Assembly (NCBI RefSeq): GCF_000143415.4
Contig: NW_003314324.1
Span: 825,767-889,766, forward strand
Direction of reading: 5' to 3'
DNA length: 64,000 nt
Source of the DNA: Selaginella moellendorffii
Taxonomy: Eukaryota; Streptophyta; Lycopodiopsida; Selaginellales; Selaginellaceae
The position numbers and the translations under genes are program-made. Position 1 is the first letter of the stretch. The number at the start of each line of letters is the position of its first letter. The notes beneath the pieces were generated by a model. The model had not been told where the DNA came from. It did not search any database and was given only the letters and a program-made list of their open reading frames with translations. Shown here in pieces: positions 47,374 to 58,237 of the stretch.

Positions 47374-48755
47374 CTACGATCCCAGAGTAGTATAGTTGCG
47401 GAAGAATTCATGGTTCACGAGCTTCTTCATATGGATTGCAGGTAGCGAGATGAGCAGCCGCCGGTGCCTTCCTCCTCTCGGGCTGGGGAGAATCACCGTG
47501 ACACCGTTCCCATACCACGACTGCATTACCAGAGAGTAGTGTACAGTCTTTCCCCATCCAAAATCAACGCTGTACACAGGGAAACTGTGCAAGCTCGTGC
47601 TGTAGATCCCAGTCACCGACACAAAATCACCATTTAGATTGATCTTCCGTCCTCTGCCCAGCTCCATCTCCATCCAATCGATGGCGGATTGCATGTGTTC
47701 TTGAATGGTGCTTAGGATATCCTCCTGGAACAACCTCGCAGCATAGGAGAGATGGCGGGATTTGGCCTTGGCAGTGAGGCATGGCGAGTGGATGCTGTTG
47801 CCAATGTACGAGGCTGGGACTGGGGGGTTCCAGCGGTTCTTGCCCTTGAGAGAGATCGCATAGACGTAGCTTGTGATGATCGAGTCTTGGAGATCTCTGG
47901 CCTCGGTGATGGCTTTCCACATCATGGCGCTCGTTGCCTCGAACGAGGTTGGAGGGCGGCCATAGCTGTACGGACCACTGTGAACGTCTCGGATAAGATC
48001 GTCGACTTGGTCAGGATCCATCTCAAACATCTTCACTACGTACTCGCACGTTACGTCGGTTGCTTTGGCCGAGTGAGTGTTATAGATCGGAGAGGAGTAG
48101 TAGTCGCGGACTGGCAGAATGGGGGCTGCCTGGCCTGGAAAATGTTAGAGGCAAAAACCGGAGGCCTCGAAAGCGGCAGGCCTCGGTGGATTTCGGACCA
48201 AGAATTCACAAACGCAAAGAATGAGGATCCATCCAGCACCACTTCGGCCGTTAAGATCCCTAATGCGATCCCACCACACTTGAACTTCGTCACCTAGATT
48301 CAGGAATTCCATGAAATATTGAAGAATTAAATGCGATATCAAGAAACCTGCCTGAACTTTGAAGATCGGAGCAGTGTCTGGATCCGTGATGGCCACTTCC
48401 GAAGGATTGAGATGCTGCTCGATGGAGCAAAACGCCATGTTTTTCCAATCGCTGAAGCTGGCATCGGGGGCCTCCACAAACGAGATGCCACCGTCGTTGC
48501 AATCCACCTCCAGCTTGTGACCATCTTCCGCCCTGCGCACCCGCCCTGCCAAGACATAAAACGGGACAAGCACTCTGGACAGCGAAGCTCTCAAGCTCGC
48601 GACAAGATCATCCCTGCTAGATGGCGGGAAATAGTAGACTTGCTTGGTGTAATTCTCAAAGGAGATGTGGAAGTCGAGATTGGAGAGCTTGTGAATCCAG
48701 GGCTGTGGAGTCAGAGTTTCGGGCTTGACAGTCCAAGACCCAACACCCTAGCCAT
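47374..48755 (-). pseudogene. BAHD acyltransferase copy 3, pseudogene
   Basis: Same exon structure as the other BAHD copies but broken. Just after the ATG (48755) a deletion of about 10 bp shifts the frame of exon 1. In exon 2 an 8-bp deletion near 48121 (before the QPP/ILPV block) shifts it again. There are also in-frame losses (GDI removed; GG before CMQS region). Its motif also reads EVVLDG (Glu codon 48245-48243), so the His loss predates the duplications. Confidence 0.88.
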
Positions 48756-49240
48756 ATAGGAACATACACAAACTTAATATATATATTACCTATAAGATTT
48801 CATGTTTGTTTATATATATATAACGAGTAAAGGTATTTATATTTATGGTTGCATTTTCATTAGTTATATTAATCATTTAAAATAGGGGTTTAAAGTAAAA
48901 AATGATACGGGATTATACTGACAGAGCTAAAGAGCCAATCCAGCTTTTCCTACATGCATTCTTCCAAAACAAAGAAGAGCATTCTCTTTCGTAGTCCAAG
49001 GCCCACGCGAAAGAAACAAATGGCCTAATGAAGAGGTTAAGGGCAAGCCCGTACTGAACTAGTACAATCTGGAGGACTCTTTTGTCCGATGTAAGTAGTA
49101 TACAGGTTTCTTCAGAACTGTACAGACCACGTTAGCCACGTGGGTTTATCAATAAGATTGTTACCAAGAACTAAACTCGATCGGACAGTTGCCAATGGTG
49201 CGATGACCAGCGAATATAGAGTTTAAACAATAGAAATTAG
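48756..49240. other. Spacer upstream of BAHD3
   Basis: Homologous to 37403-37896, including the TA-rich patch near the gene. Nothing else seen. Confidence 0.4.
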
Positions 49241-49483
49241 ATGCGAACTCACAAAGCTATGGGTTCCACAGCGAGAGCTGTAGCTCTGGAAAAGCATCAG
49301 ATGGAAGAACTGAAAGCTGTTTCCCGTGTACCACAACCATCACCTCTAATAACTCCTCTCAGCATCGTACCAGGGCAGATTACTTACAACTTGCAATATC
49401 GTTCTCGTCCTCCCTGCCTGCAAGTGGGCAGCCAGTTGAGATTATTCTGCCCTTGTGAAAAGTGTGCACATCCTTTCCTGTGA
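49241..49483 (+). CDS. Hypothetical 80-residue ORF, paralogue of the ORF at 37897
   Basis: MRTHKAMGSTARAVALEKHQ..., ending CPCEKCAHPFL. The frame is kept despite a 12-bp insertion and several substitutions relative to the unit 1 copy. No known domain. Low confidence as a gene. Confidence 0.25.
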   Translation: MRTHKAMGSTARAVALEKHQMEELKAVSRVPQPSPLITPLSIVPGQITYNLQYRSRPPCLQVGSQLRLFCPCEKCAHPFL

Positions 49484-49505
49484 CGTGGGGAGGATCAAAT
49501 ACAAT

Positions 49506-49578
49506 TCCGTTGGCGGCATTTGAACCAGGGTCGCCTGGATGAAAGCCAGGCATCCTGACCGGAATAGACGACGACGGA
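49506..49578 (-). pseudogene. tRNA-Glu(TTC) pseudogene copy
   Basis: Duplicate of the tRNA at 38150-38222. The anticodon arm is intact, but the 3' T-stem carries two further changes (CCCGG to GCCGC), spoiling the B-box and stem. Probably not functional. Confidence 0.65.
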
Positions 49579-49624
49579 TTAGAGACCTCAGCTAAAATAA
49601 CAGTAGTTTTATTATCAGATTGCT

Positions 49625-50495
49625 TCACCAGAAGACGTAAGATTGATCGAAGTGTCCCTTCCTACAAGCACAGTACAAAGAGGCTCTGAGCGATTTTAGA
49701 TTTTGATGGGAGTAAGTACCCGTCTCGGCCGGAATAGATTGGCGAATAGTTGTAGATCAATAGCTGCTCTTCTTCTTCCCAAGAAGCTGTGTGGCTTGAC
49801 TTCAGAGCCTCGCTACTCAGACAAACAGTCCAGAGTTTATCCTGTTTAATGAGAAGGTGAAGAGAATTGCCCGACGAAGAAGCTGGCAGCGCTCTGTGTA
49901 ATATGAACGGCATCCGGAGAGTGAGCTATTCCTTCATATCCCCATTCGAAAGCATTCTTCTGTAAAATCGAGAGAATATCAAAACAAAGAGGTGAAAAAC
50001 GAGAAAAGCTCTACCTCGGGATGCCATTGCACACCAGTTACTGGATACTTGGGTCCTTCAATCGTCGAAATATATATCTGAAAATCCAAAGGAACTGATG
50101 GCTCAAGAGATTTGGCACCGAGAATTACCTTCCCATTCAGGTCAGGAGTCGTAGTTAGCACGTCGAAGAAATCTCTAAGGCTCTGTGTGTCTCTCCAAGT
50201 CTGTGGAGATAGACCTTTCTGCAATCCAAGCCAAAGAAATGAGAAGAAGAAAACACAAAGTAAGTGCTGAGAACCTTACAATGTGATTCTGCATTGCAAG
50301 CTTATCGTGCTCCACCTTATCCAGAATGTCCTTAGGAAACCTGGACAAAGAACATTTCACAAGCACATACAAAGAACTGACTTGTTACCAGGTAAACATG
50401 CTGCACTCTTTGGCCCAGTCGCCCACGAAGTTTAGCTCTCCAGCAGCTTTGTGTGCGTTGTAATACTCGAGGATGGAATGGTTGCCACTGACGAT
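49625..50495 (-). pseudogene. GGH copy 3, 5'-truncated
   Basis: The 3' exons are well preserved (GLSPQTWRDTQSLRDFFDVL, KYPVTGVQWHPE with the catalytic His, SYVFW end with TGA at 49625). Homology stops abruptly at about 50495, inside the exon that follows the Cys nucleophile, where a transposon-derived block begins. The signal peptide, first exons and nucleophile are gone. Confidence 0.88.
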
Positions 50496-50496
50496 C

Positions 50497-51400
50497 CTAG
50501 TGGGATTAAAACTAGTGGGATTAAAAATTATTAGTTAAGAATAATAATAGAAATAAAACTTACCTAGTTCAACATATGTATATAATATATCAGTTAAAGT
50601 TTGTGTAGTACGATTGGCTACCGGAACCATAAACATTCGATCTGAATCACGTTCAATTCCTCCAAAGACTCATTAACCTTCTACTCTTCTACCACAATTA
50701 TATTTCTGCTTACCAAACTTACTTTCATCAATTTCCACAATACTTCCTGGACCACCAATCTTTTGATTACCTCATTGTAATGTGATAATGCAAATATCAC
50801 GACAAAAGTTGTACCAATTTGTTATCGTGTGCTCACTTTTAATACTACACTCAATATGAGTTTAATCTTGTGGCATTTTAATGCACCAACAATACATCAC
50901 TCTAAGCATTTGAGTAAATATGAGATTACTATTTGCAAACCATGTATTAGTTCTAAGAAATTTTGTGATATTGCAATTTTTACAATTCCACTTTAAACCA
51001 TCTTTACAACCTTGATTATCATATCGATATCTCATTGGTCAATGACATCTTTCACATTCTCTCTCTTGTGGGAGAAGACCAACCGTAATACAAAAACTAA
51101 AAGAATTTACCTTACTATTAGTTCTCTCAATAATATTAGAAAAAGAAAGAATACTATCTTAAGCATGATTTACATATTCCAATCTAGCCATAATACTAAA
51201 GAGAATGAATAAAATAAGAAAGAAAATATAAGGAGCACAAACATAAAACACAATGAGGAAAGACCTAAACCAATCGTAGGTTATATACTTATAAATTATA
51301 GCCGTTCATTCACTGGCTAATTATAAAATTATATAATTAAAATTTAACGTTACTAATTTAGAGTTAGTCGTTAAACATTTAGGGTGTAGAGCTGGGAATG
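50497..51400 (-). mobile_element. Decayed Merlin-type DNA transposon (ISXO2-like transposase)
   Basis: On the minus strand, about 51050-50560, one frame gives QGCKDGLKWNCKNCNITKF (zinc-ribbon CxxC-like), then QKIGGPGSIVEIDESKFGKQ, then KYNCGRRVEG, VFGGIERDSDRMFMVPVANR and TTQTLTDILYTYVEL. GGP..VEIDESKFGKRKYN..R...G.WVFGG.ER is the signature of DDE_Tnp_IS1595/ISXO2-like transposases, found in eukaryotic Merlin elements. Several stops break the frame (the G-Q-W before VFGG is replaced by two stops). Element ends are not clear; a short direct repeat (actagtgggattaaaa) lies at the left edge. Confidence 0.8.
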
Positions 51401-51473
51401 ACTAAGCGCGCCACGGAGGAAGCGAGGAGGCAACCACGTAAGAGTGAGGGGTGCTGTATTGTGCATTTCTTCC

Positions 51474-52540
51474 GCAGCACTGCTAAGATCGCACTGGCGG
51501 CGGCATTGTGCTGCAAGCAGCAGTGCTAGATCGCAGCAGCAGTGGCCGCGATCGCAGCTCGAGGAGATCTAGCCGGTAAGAGACTGATATTGCTGCCTGT
51601 GACTCGATGCAGTGAGATTTTCTTCAAACCAGAACGGAATGAAGCCTAGGGTGTCTGCTGTCCCATGGAAGACACCCGAGATCCTCTTCTCACAACACTC
51701 AAACTTGCCAACAAACTGATACACGACTCTAACTGCCTGAGGTAGAACTTAGGATAATCCAAAGGTTCTGGGAAAGGTGTTTATAGGCCAAATAGCAATG
51801 TACGTGACATATCAAGTAAGACCGGCTTCTCAAGCCAGCTCTTGAATGTTAAGAATGAAACAATCAAAGCATAGCTTTTTATAAATGTTCTTGGCTGTGT
51901 ATGGTTCCAGAGAGTAGAGGTCAGACAGTCCAAGAGCCATAATTCTTTCTGGAAAGGGCATGATTGCTTTGGCTCGTCAACATGGCGCGAGAGAAACCCT
52001 GGTGATTCTCCAACGATATCCTTGTGATTAGAGCGCTGTATGTCACTACATATAAGAATGCCCACTTGAGGCTGGCCAAAACGCTGGGAAAGAAGAAATG
52101 TTCCTTGCGCGTAATCTTGTCTCACAATCGAATAGATGCCACCATTCGATGGATATGAACTGCAGCCACGTGTCAATTTGCAATTTGCCATTTCGTTTTC
52201 TCCCATAGCACCAATGAGCTTCTTCCCTTCCAGCCAGTGTGCCCGCCATCAAACATCAAACATCAACGTCATTTTAACCCCAACCATAGTTAGATGATGA
52301 TGACACCAAATTCTTCCATATAAATATTTGTTGTCTTTTATAGAGATTTGCTATACATTTGGTCCAGATGCAATGAACCAAAGCTGGTGGGCAATGTCCT
52401 CGTGGACGGTGAATCAGAAATATAGACTTTTACATTTTTAAGGATTTAATCCTTGTGTTTAAAATAAGATTACTTATCAAAACAAATCCTTAGTTCAAGA
52501 AAAAAATTACCAACACCCCATAGATATGAATAGATCATTC
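51474..52540. repeat. Spacer homologous to 40226-41516
   Basis: Resumes segment homology right after the transposon block (ctgctaagatcgcactggcg...). It carries the same decayed coding trace (YSIVRQDYAQGTFLLSQRFG) on the minus strand. Confidence 0.45.
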
Positions 52541-53957
52541 TTACGATCCGAGAGTAGTATACTTGCGGAAGAATTCATGGTTCACGAGCTTCTTCATATG
52601 GATTGCAGGTAGCGAGATGAGCAGCCGCCGGTGCCTTCCTCCTCTCGGGCTGGGGAGAATCACCGTGACACCGTTCCCATACCACGGCGGCTGCATTACC
52701 AGAGAGTAGTGTACAGTCTTTCCCCATCCAAAATCAACGCTGTACACAGGGAAACTGTGCAAGCTCGTGCTGTAGATCCCAGTCCCCGACACAAAATCAC
52801 CATTTAGATTGATCTTCCTTCCTCTGCCCAGCTCCATCTCCATCCAATCGATGGCGGATTGCATGTGTTCTTGAGTGGTGCTTAGGATATCCTCGTGGAA
52901 GAGCCTCGCAGCGTAGGAGAGATGGCGGGATTTGATGTCCCCGGCCTTGGCAGTGAGGCATGGCGAGTGGATGCTGTTGCCAATGTACGAGGCTGGGACT
53001 GGGGGGTTCCAGCGGTTCTTGCCCTTGAGAGAGATTGCATAGACGTAGCTTGTGATGATCGAGTCTTGGAGATCTCTGGCCTCGGTGGTGGCTTTCCAGA
53101 TCATGGCGCTCGTTGCCTCGAACGAGGTTGGAGGGCGGCCATAGCTGTACGGACCACTGTGAACGTCTCGGATAAGATCGTCGACTTGGTCAGGATCCAT
53201 CTCAAACATCTTCACGACGTACTCGCACGTTACGTCGGTTGCTTTGGCCGAGTGAGTGTTATAGATCGGAGAGGAGTAGTAGTCGCGGACTGGCAGAATG
53301 ATCGCTGGGGGCTGTCTGGCCTGGAAAATGTTAGAGGCAAAAACCGGAGGCCTCGAAAGCGGCAGGCCTCGGTGGATTTCGGACCAAGAATTCACAAACG
53401 CAAAGAATGACGATCCATCCAGGATCACTTCGGCCGTTAAGATCCCCAATGCGATCCCACCACACTTGAACTTCGTCACCTAGATTCAGGAATTCCATGA
53501 AATATTGAAGAATTAACTGCGATATCAAGAAACCTGCCTGAACTTTGAAGATCGGAGCAGTGTCTGGATCCGTGATGGCCACATCCGAAGGATTGAGATG
53601 CTGCTCGATGGAGCAAAACGCCATGTTTTTCCAATCGCTGAAGCTGGCGTCGGGGGCACTCGCCTCCACAAACGAGACGCCAGCGTCGTTGCAATCCACC
53701 TCCAGCTTGTGACCATCTTCCGCCTTGCGCACTCGTCCTGCCAAGACATAAAACGGGACAAGCACTCTGGACAGCGAAGCTTTCAAGCTCGCGACAAGAT
53801 CATCCCTGCTAGATGGCGGGAAATAGTAGACTTGCTTGGTGTAATTCTCAAAGGAGATGTGGAAGTCGAGATTGGAGAGCTTGTGAATCCGGGGTTGTGG
53901 AGTCGGAGTTTCGGGCTTGACAGTCCAAGACCCCAACACGGTCACAACACTGGCCAT
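52541..53957 (-). CDS. BAHD acyltransferase copy 4, ExxxD motif
   Basis: Two exons (53957-53538, 53479-52541) give 452 residues. Start, length, GC-donor intron (53537) and C-terminus (TTLGS) match copy 1; exon 1 is closest to copy 2. The altered motif is AEVILDGSSFFAF (Glu codon 53431-53429). DFGWG is intact. The frame is fully open. A Val-to-Ile change within the motif region and other conservative changes distinguish it from the others. Confidence 0.9.
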
Positions 53958-54577
53958 TGTTGATGAGAGAAACGTACATACAACCTAATATATATCTATA
54001 TATATAATTTGTGGAAATGCAAAGCTTTGCGTGCCAGCTGTGCGCGGCGACGCGTTTGGTTGTGGTCCATAGCCACCAGGGCTCCACACAGATCACGACA
54101 AGGATTAATTCGGCCTTTTTGAAAAGTTGTTTACACGTTTTTCGCGTTCACTCTGAGGCTCCAAGATCAAACTGGAGTTGGTAAGGCTGAAAATTTTATC
54201 AACTCCACTCTGTCGCTATTTTCACATCGCCACCATGCAATTGCCAACAATCTGGTCAATGAAATGTGTATGTACATTCCTTTAGAGGCTAATACAAAAA
54301 CTAAACATGTTACTTTCTCATGAAATTAGCTAACGAAATTCTTCCACGTGCGGGCCTAGCCCTGTTGTATAAGTAGCTGGTCTCCTCCGTGCGGGCCTAA
54401 CTCTGTAGTAAACGCAGCTGCGGTCTCCTCCTCCGTGCCGTGTCTCCCCTCTGCGTCCGGCAACGGTATCATATTTGACCATGAAATTTCTTTTTTTCAC
54501 GGCCAGTGGAGAAACATGAAGTCGACGGGTGCATGGTCTATTGTGGCGCAGTCGGGTCGTCTGGGTTAGACGACAAC
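53958..54577. other. Spacer between BAHD4 and GGH4
   Basis: Homologous in parts to 42931-43335 of unit 2, with an extra AT-rich insertion around 54150-54350. No gene seen. Confidence 0.4.
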
Positions 54578-55650
54578 GGATTCTTCCCAAGTGGCTTGAC
54601 TTCAGAGCCTCGCTACTCAGACAAACAGTCGACTGTTTCCATGAAGATGAAGGGACTAACCTGACGAAGAAGCTGGGTGCTCTGTGTAATTCGAATGGCA
54701 TCCAGAGAGTGGTATTCCGTCGTATTCCCATTCGAATGCATTCTTCTGCAAAATCGAGAGACTATAAAAACAAAGAGATGAAAAGCGAGAAAAGCTTTTG
54801 CCATTGCACACCAGTTATTGGTTACTTGCGTCCTTCAATGGCCGAAATATATATCTGAAATTCCAAAGAAACTGATGGCTCAAGAGATTTGGGAGAAGTA
54901 CCTTCCCATGAGTCGTAGTTAGCACGTCGAAGAAATCTCTAAGGCTCTATCTGTCCAAGTCTGTGGAGATAGACCTTTCTGCAATCCAAGTCAAAGAAGA
55001 AAACACAAACTAAACCTTACAATGTGATTCTGCAAGCTTCTCGTGCTCCACCTTATCCAGAATGCCCTTAGGAAACCTCTTTCACAAACACATACAAAGA
55101 ACTGACTCGTTACCAGAACATGCTGCGCTCTTTGGCCCTGTCGCCCACGAAGTTTAGCTCTCCAGCAGCTTCCAGTGCGTTGTAATAGTCCGAGGATGGA
55201 ATGGTTGCCCCTGACGATCACAGAAGTTCCAGACCCAAGCACGTCCCAAGCATATCATTTGCTTTCAGTGCCCTCTACAAGATCAAAATAAACAATCAAA
55301 GACTAAAAACAATGGACGAAACGAAGAACGAACAAGAAGCATTCCAACACTAAAGCAAGAGGGAAGAACATAGAGAAACTCGCCGGTACTTAGGACCATC
55401 TTGCAAGCTTGCGCTCCCACCAGCGAACAAGATGCCACTGATCAGCGAGAATTTCTGTGCAAACAAATAAGCGCAAAGAAACTGGTAAAGCAAAAGAACG
55501 GCGCGAGCACCCCGGCCTCTACGAGTTTCACATACGAGGCAGCGATGTAAGATATGTTGGAGCGCCTAGGACCGCCGTCGATGTAGCTCCTCTCATCGCC
55601 ATCGTCGGACTGAGTGAGAACGCCGCTTCTCCCGGGATTTTGGATGATCC
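54578..55650 (-). pseudogene. GGH copy 4, pseudogene
   Basis: Collinear with GGH2 and GGH1 but with many deletions. The nucleophile exon is disrupted, exon 1 is eroded, and several splice junctions and reading frames are lost. It shares several deletions with GGH2 (short TWRD region, lost exon 1), consistent with decay before the segment duplication. Confidence 0.83.
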
Positions 55651-55692
55651 CGGCAATTTCCCGCGAATTAGGGTTCTTATGCTATGGTTTAT

Positions 55693-57403
55693 TCATTTCG
55701 CCATAGCCCGGAATCTGTAGCAGCGGACACACACAAGAAACAAGCCAAGATCAGTGGCGACGAGCGCCGCCAAGAGCCAGAAGAAGTAGTCCATATGGTG
55801 ATCGATCCAGCTCCCGCGTCCGCCACCCTTGCTCGTGATCTTCTCCACCGCAGCAACAAGAACACTACTGAGATAACTCCCTAAAGCATTTGTAGCGAGC
55901 GACAGCGCACCGATCAAACTCCGCATTGCCTCGGGGGACTCCTCGTTGAAGAACTCGGTCCTCCCGGCAAACGCAAACACTCCAGCGGTGCCCACTAGAA
56001 AATACTGTGGCACCTGCCAGAGTATACTCACCTGGTGAACCATTGCGTGCGTTTCCACCACCCCCGCCACAACCATGGCCACCATCGCCAGTAAAAGCCC
56101 CAGGCCCATCCTTTGCAAGCCGGTCAACCCACTCTGTTGACCGGCCAACCTGCGAAGAACTGGGACGAGAAGCCTCTCGTAGAGCGGCACTGTGAGAATG
56201 ACGGCGATGGTGTCAAATGCTGCGAGCGATGCCGGGGGGACTTTGAAGCCGGATATGCGGTTGCGCATTTCTTGCCCCTGCTGCACGAACAGCGTCGAGG
56301 TCTGAATGAAAACGGTGGAGAAGATGATGCTCGTCGCCCACACTGGCATCAAGCGCAGGATGATCTTCACCTCCTCGATCTGCGTTACCGTGCATAACCT
56401 CCATCCCGTCGGTGGTGAGTTCCCAAACGCTGTTTGCTCATCGCGAGCGATGGCTGCCGCCTTGTCGAGAAATCCAAATCCAGCAGTGTGCTGAATCTGC
56501 TGACTTCCTGGAATGCTGGAACTCTCCCCTTGTAGCTCATAGAGGGTTGCATTTGCATGCTCGACTTCTATCCTTGCACTTCTGTTTCTGGCAGCGGCAA
56601 CGAAAACTTGTGCCACCCTGGTTAGCGGGCTCCCACCCGGTTGCTTGTGCTTGTACCGCGGCCAGCCCATGAGAAAGATCATGGCGGACGCCGTGACCGC
56701 CACTGTGGGGATGGCGAACCCGAGCGGCCAGCTTACTTCCTGCTGGACATATACCAGAGCTGTTCCCGCAATCAGACCTCCGATGTTGGTGAAGAAGTAG
56801 CTCCAGTTGAAGAAGCTGGCCTTGTTGCTTGCTGGATCATCAGACTCTTCCAGTTGAAAAGCACCGAATGATGAAATGCAAGACCTTGGTCCACCGGATC
56901 CCACGGCTATGACGTATAACGCTGTGTAAAGCAAGGCCGGGTTTACTGTTTTGCTGCAAGTATGTGATCCAGTGCTATGGCATGTAGGGTGTAGCAAAGT
57001 TGACAAGGTTAGCAAGATCATACCCTGTGAGTGTAAGGTTGGGCAAAGGTGAGTCTAGAGTGTCTGTGTTTCTTACCGGCAAGTAGATACCGAAAAAGGC
57101 GTTGATCGTCCGAAACTGGCCGAGGTAAGAGTCTGCAAGGAATCCACCCAGTAGAGGGGTAAGATTACAGGTTCCCATCCAGTTTGAGACTGCGTTTGCC
57201 GCACTGGCTCTGGATACGTGAAGCTTGCTAGACATGTAAATCACCATGTTTGCTACAATGCCGTAGTATGCGAGCCGTTCCATGGAGAGAGAAACTAGAA
57301 ACGCAGAGAAATTAAGAAAGCCATTCAATCCTTATGGGAAACGAAGCGTACCAAGGATGAATTTGCAAGCCCACCATCCAGCAGCTCCATGGTGGATGAT
57401 CAT
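55693..57403 (-). CDS. NPF (NRT1/PTR) family transporter copy 4, intact
   Basis: Three exons (57403-57352, 57294-57077, 57024-55693) give 533 residues, close to the usual 550-600. Membrane-rich throughout; family blocks include NWMGTCNLTPLLGGFLADSY, LYVIAVGSGGPRSCISSFGA, SFFNWSYFFTNIGGLIAGTA, GLTGLQRMGLGLLLAM and PQYFLVGTAGVFAFAGRTEF. It ends RFRAMAK. NPF proteins import nitrate, peptides, hormones or specialised metabolites with protons. The first-helix motif ExxER reads LSMER: the first Glu is Leu (codon 57289-57287). This predicts altered or absent proton coupling. Substrate unknown. Confidence 0.9.
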
Positions 57404-58000
57404 TTAGGATAAACAAAGCTATCGTAAGAACCCTAAGAACATAAAATCTTCTGCTCAGCTATTCTAAGTCTAGTCCGGTGGTTTTCGGATTCAACGAAGT
57501 AGCAAAATTCAATTTTGCGCAATAGATTGTCCTCTTAGAGGCTTGAACCACAGGACTGCCGCCTCGTCTTCCTTCCTGAAGAGCCTAACACCGTGGAAGC
57601 CAACGTTCAGAAATTTTGAACTTGAGATGAAGAATTACTCGTCGCGCCCACGCCTTTGCAGTCTCCTTGTTAATCCTTGCCAGTGGAGGACTCCACCAAA
57701 GCTCCGCCTGGCGATCCATGCAAGACGGAGCTTCTGGCGTGCTTGTTGATCTCCCGAGTGGTGACAATGGGTCAAGTACGTTGGCAATGGCAAGTGGCTC
57801 ACAACCTCAATGTTTGGGTGCTTGGATCTAAAGACACTCTCCTGGGTGGTACAACTCTTGTCTGTGATCTTTGCGAGCCTTGCAAATGCCCCAAGAAGGC
57901 ATCTTAGAATCTTTGGACATTCTACATTGCTCAAGCTGGATTGGATCGTTTAGCACTGCCTTCAAATCTTTCATAGCTCTTTGACGGCTCTGACAAATGT
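57404..58000. other. NPF4 upstream region
   Basis: Holds the inverted block (57492-57640) relative to NPF2 upstream. An open frame at 57677-57907 lacks an ATG and recognisable motifs and is not called. Confidence 0.4.
57492..57640 (-). repeat. Block inverted relative to 46484-46637
   Basis: Reverse complement of the block upstream of NPF2 (shared TTGGCTTCCACGGTGTTAGG and GACGAGGCGGCAGTCCTGTG). Both NPF copies share collinear sequence up to ccggtggttttc; directly after it the orientation flips. Confidence 0.85.
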
Positions 58001-58237
58001 TGGTGTAACAAATATGATAAGATCTTATGTATGGGCCTAAGCTGTGGGGGTTTGTGCTCCAATAAAATAATTTAAAAAATTATTAACTTGCTTGGTGTGG
58101 AAGTTGAGATTGGAAAGCTTGTGAATCCATTTAGGGCTTTTAGGCATGTGACTAATGCTTCATTGAGTTATACATGTTTGTTGATGAAAACATTCTTTAG
58201 ATCCTTAGTTGTAACACATGTTATCCCTATTAAAAAG

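Larger units (their letters stand above)
46690..57640. repeat. Duplicated segment II (units 3 and 4)
   Basis: Repeats segment I in the same order and orientation: BAHD3, tRNA-Glu relic, GGH3 (unit 3), then BAHD4, GGH4 and NPF4 (unit 4). It differs by the Merlin-type insertion in unit 3, loss of the unit 3 NPF, and many small indels. Confidence 0.85.

Noticed and set aside
57677-57907. 76-residue plus-strand frame ending CDLCEPCKCPKKAS
   Set aside because: No ATG, no recognisable family, lies in decayed segment flank.
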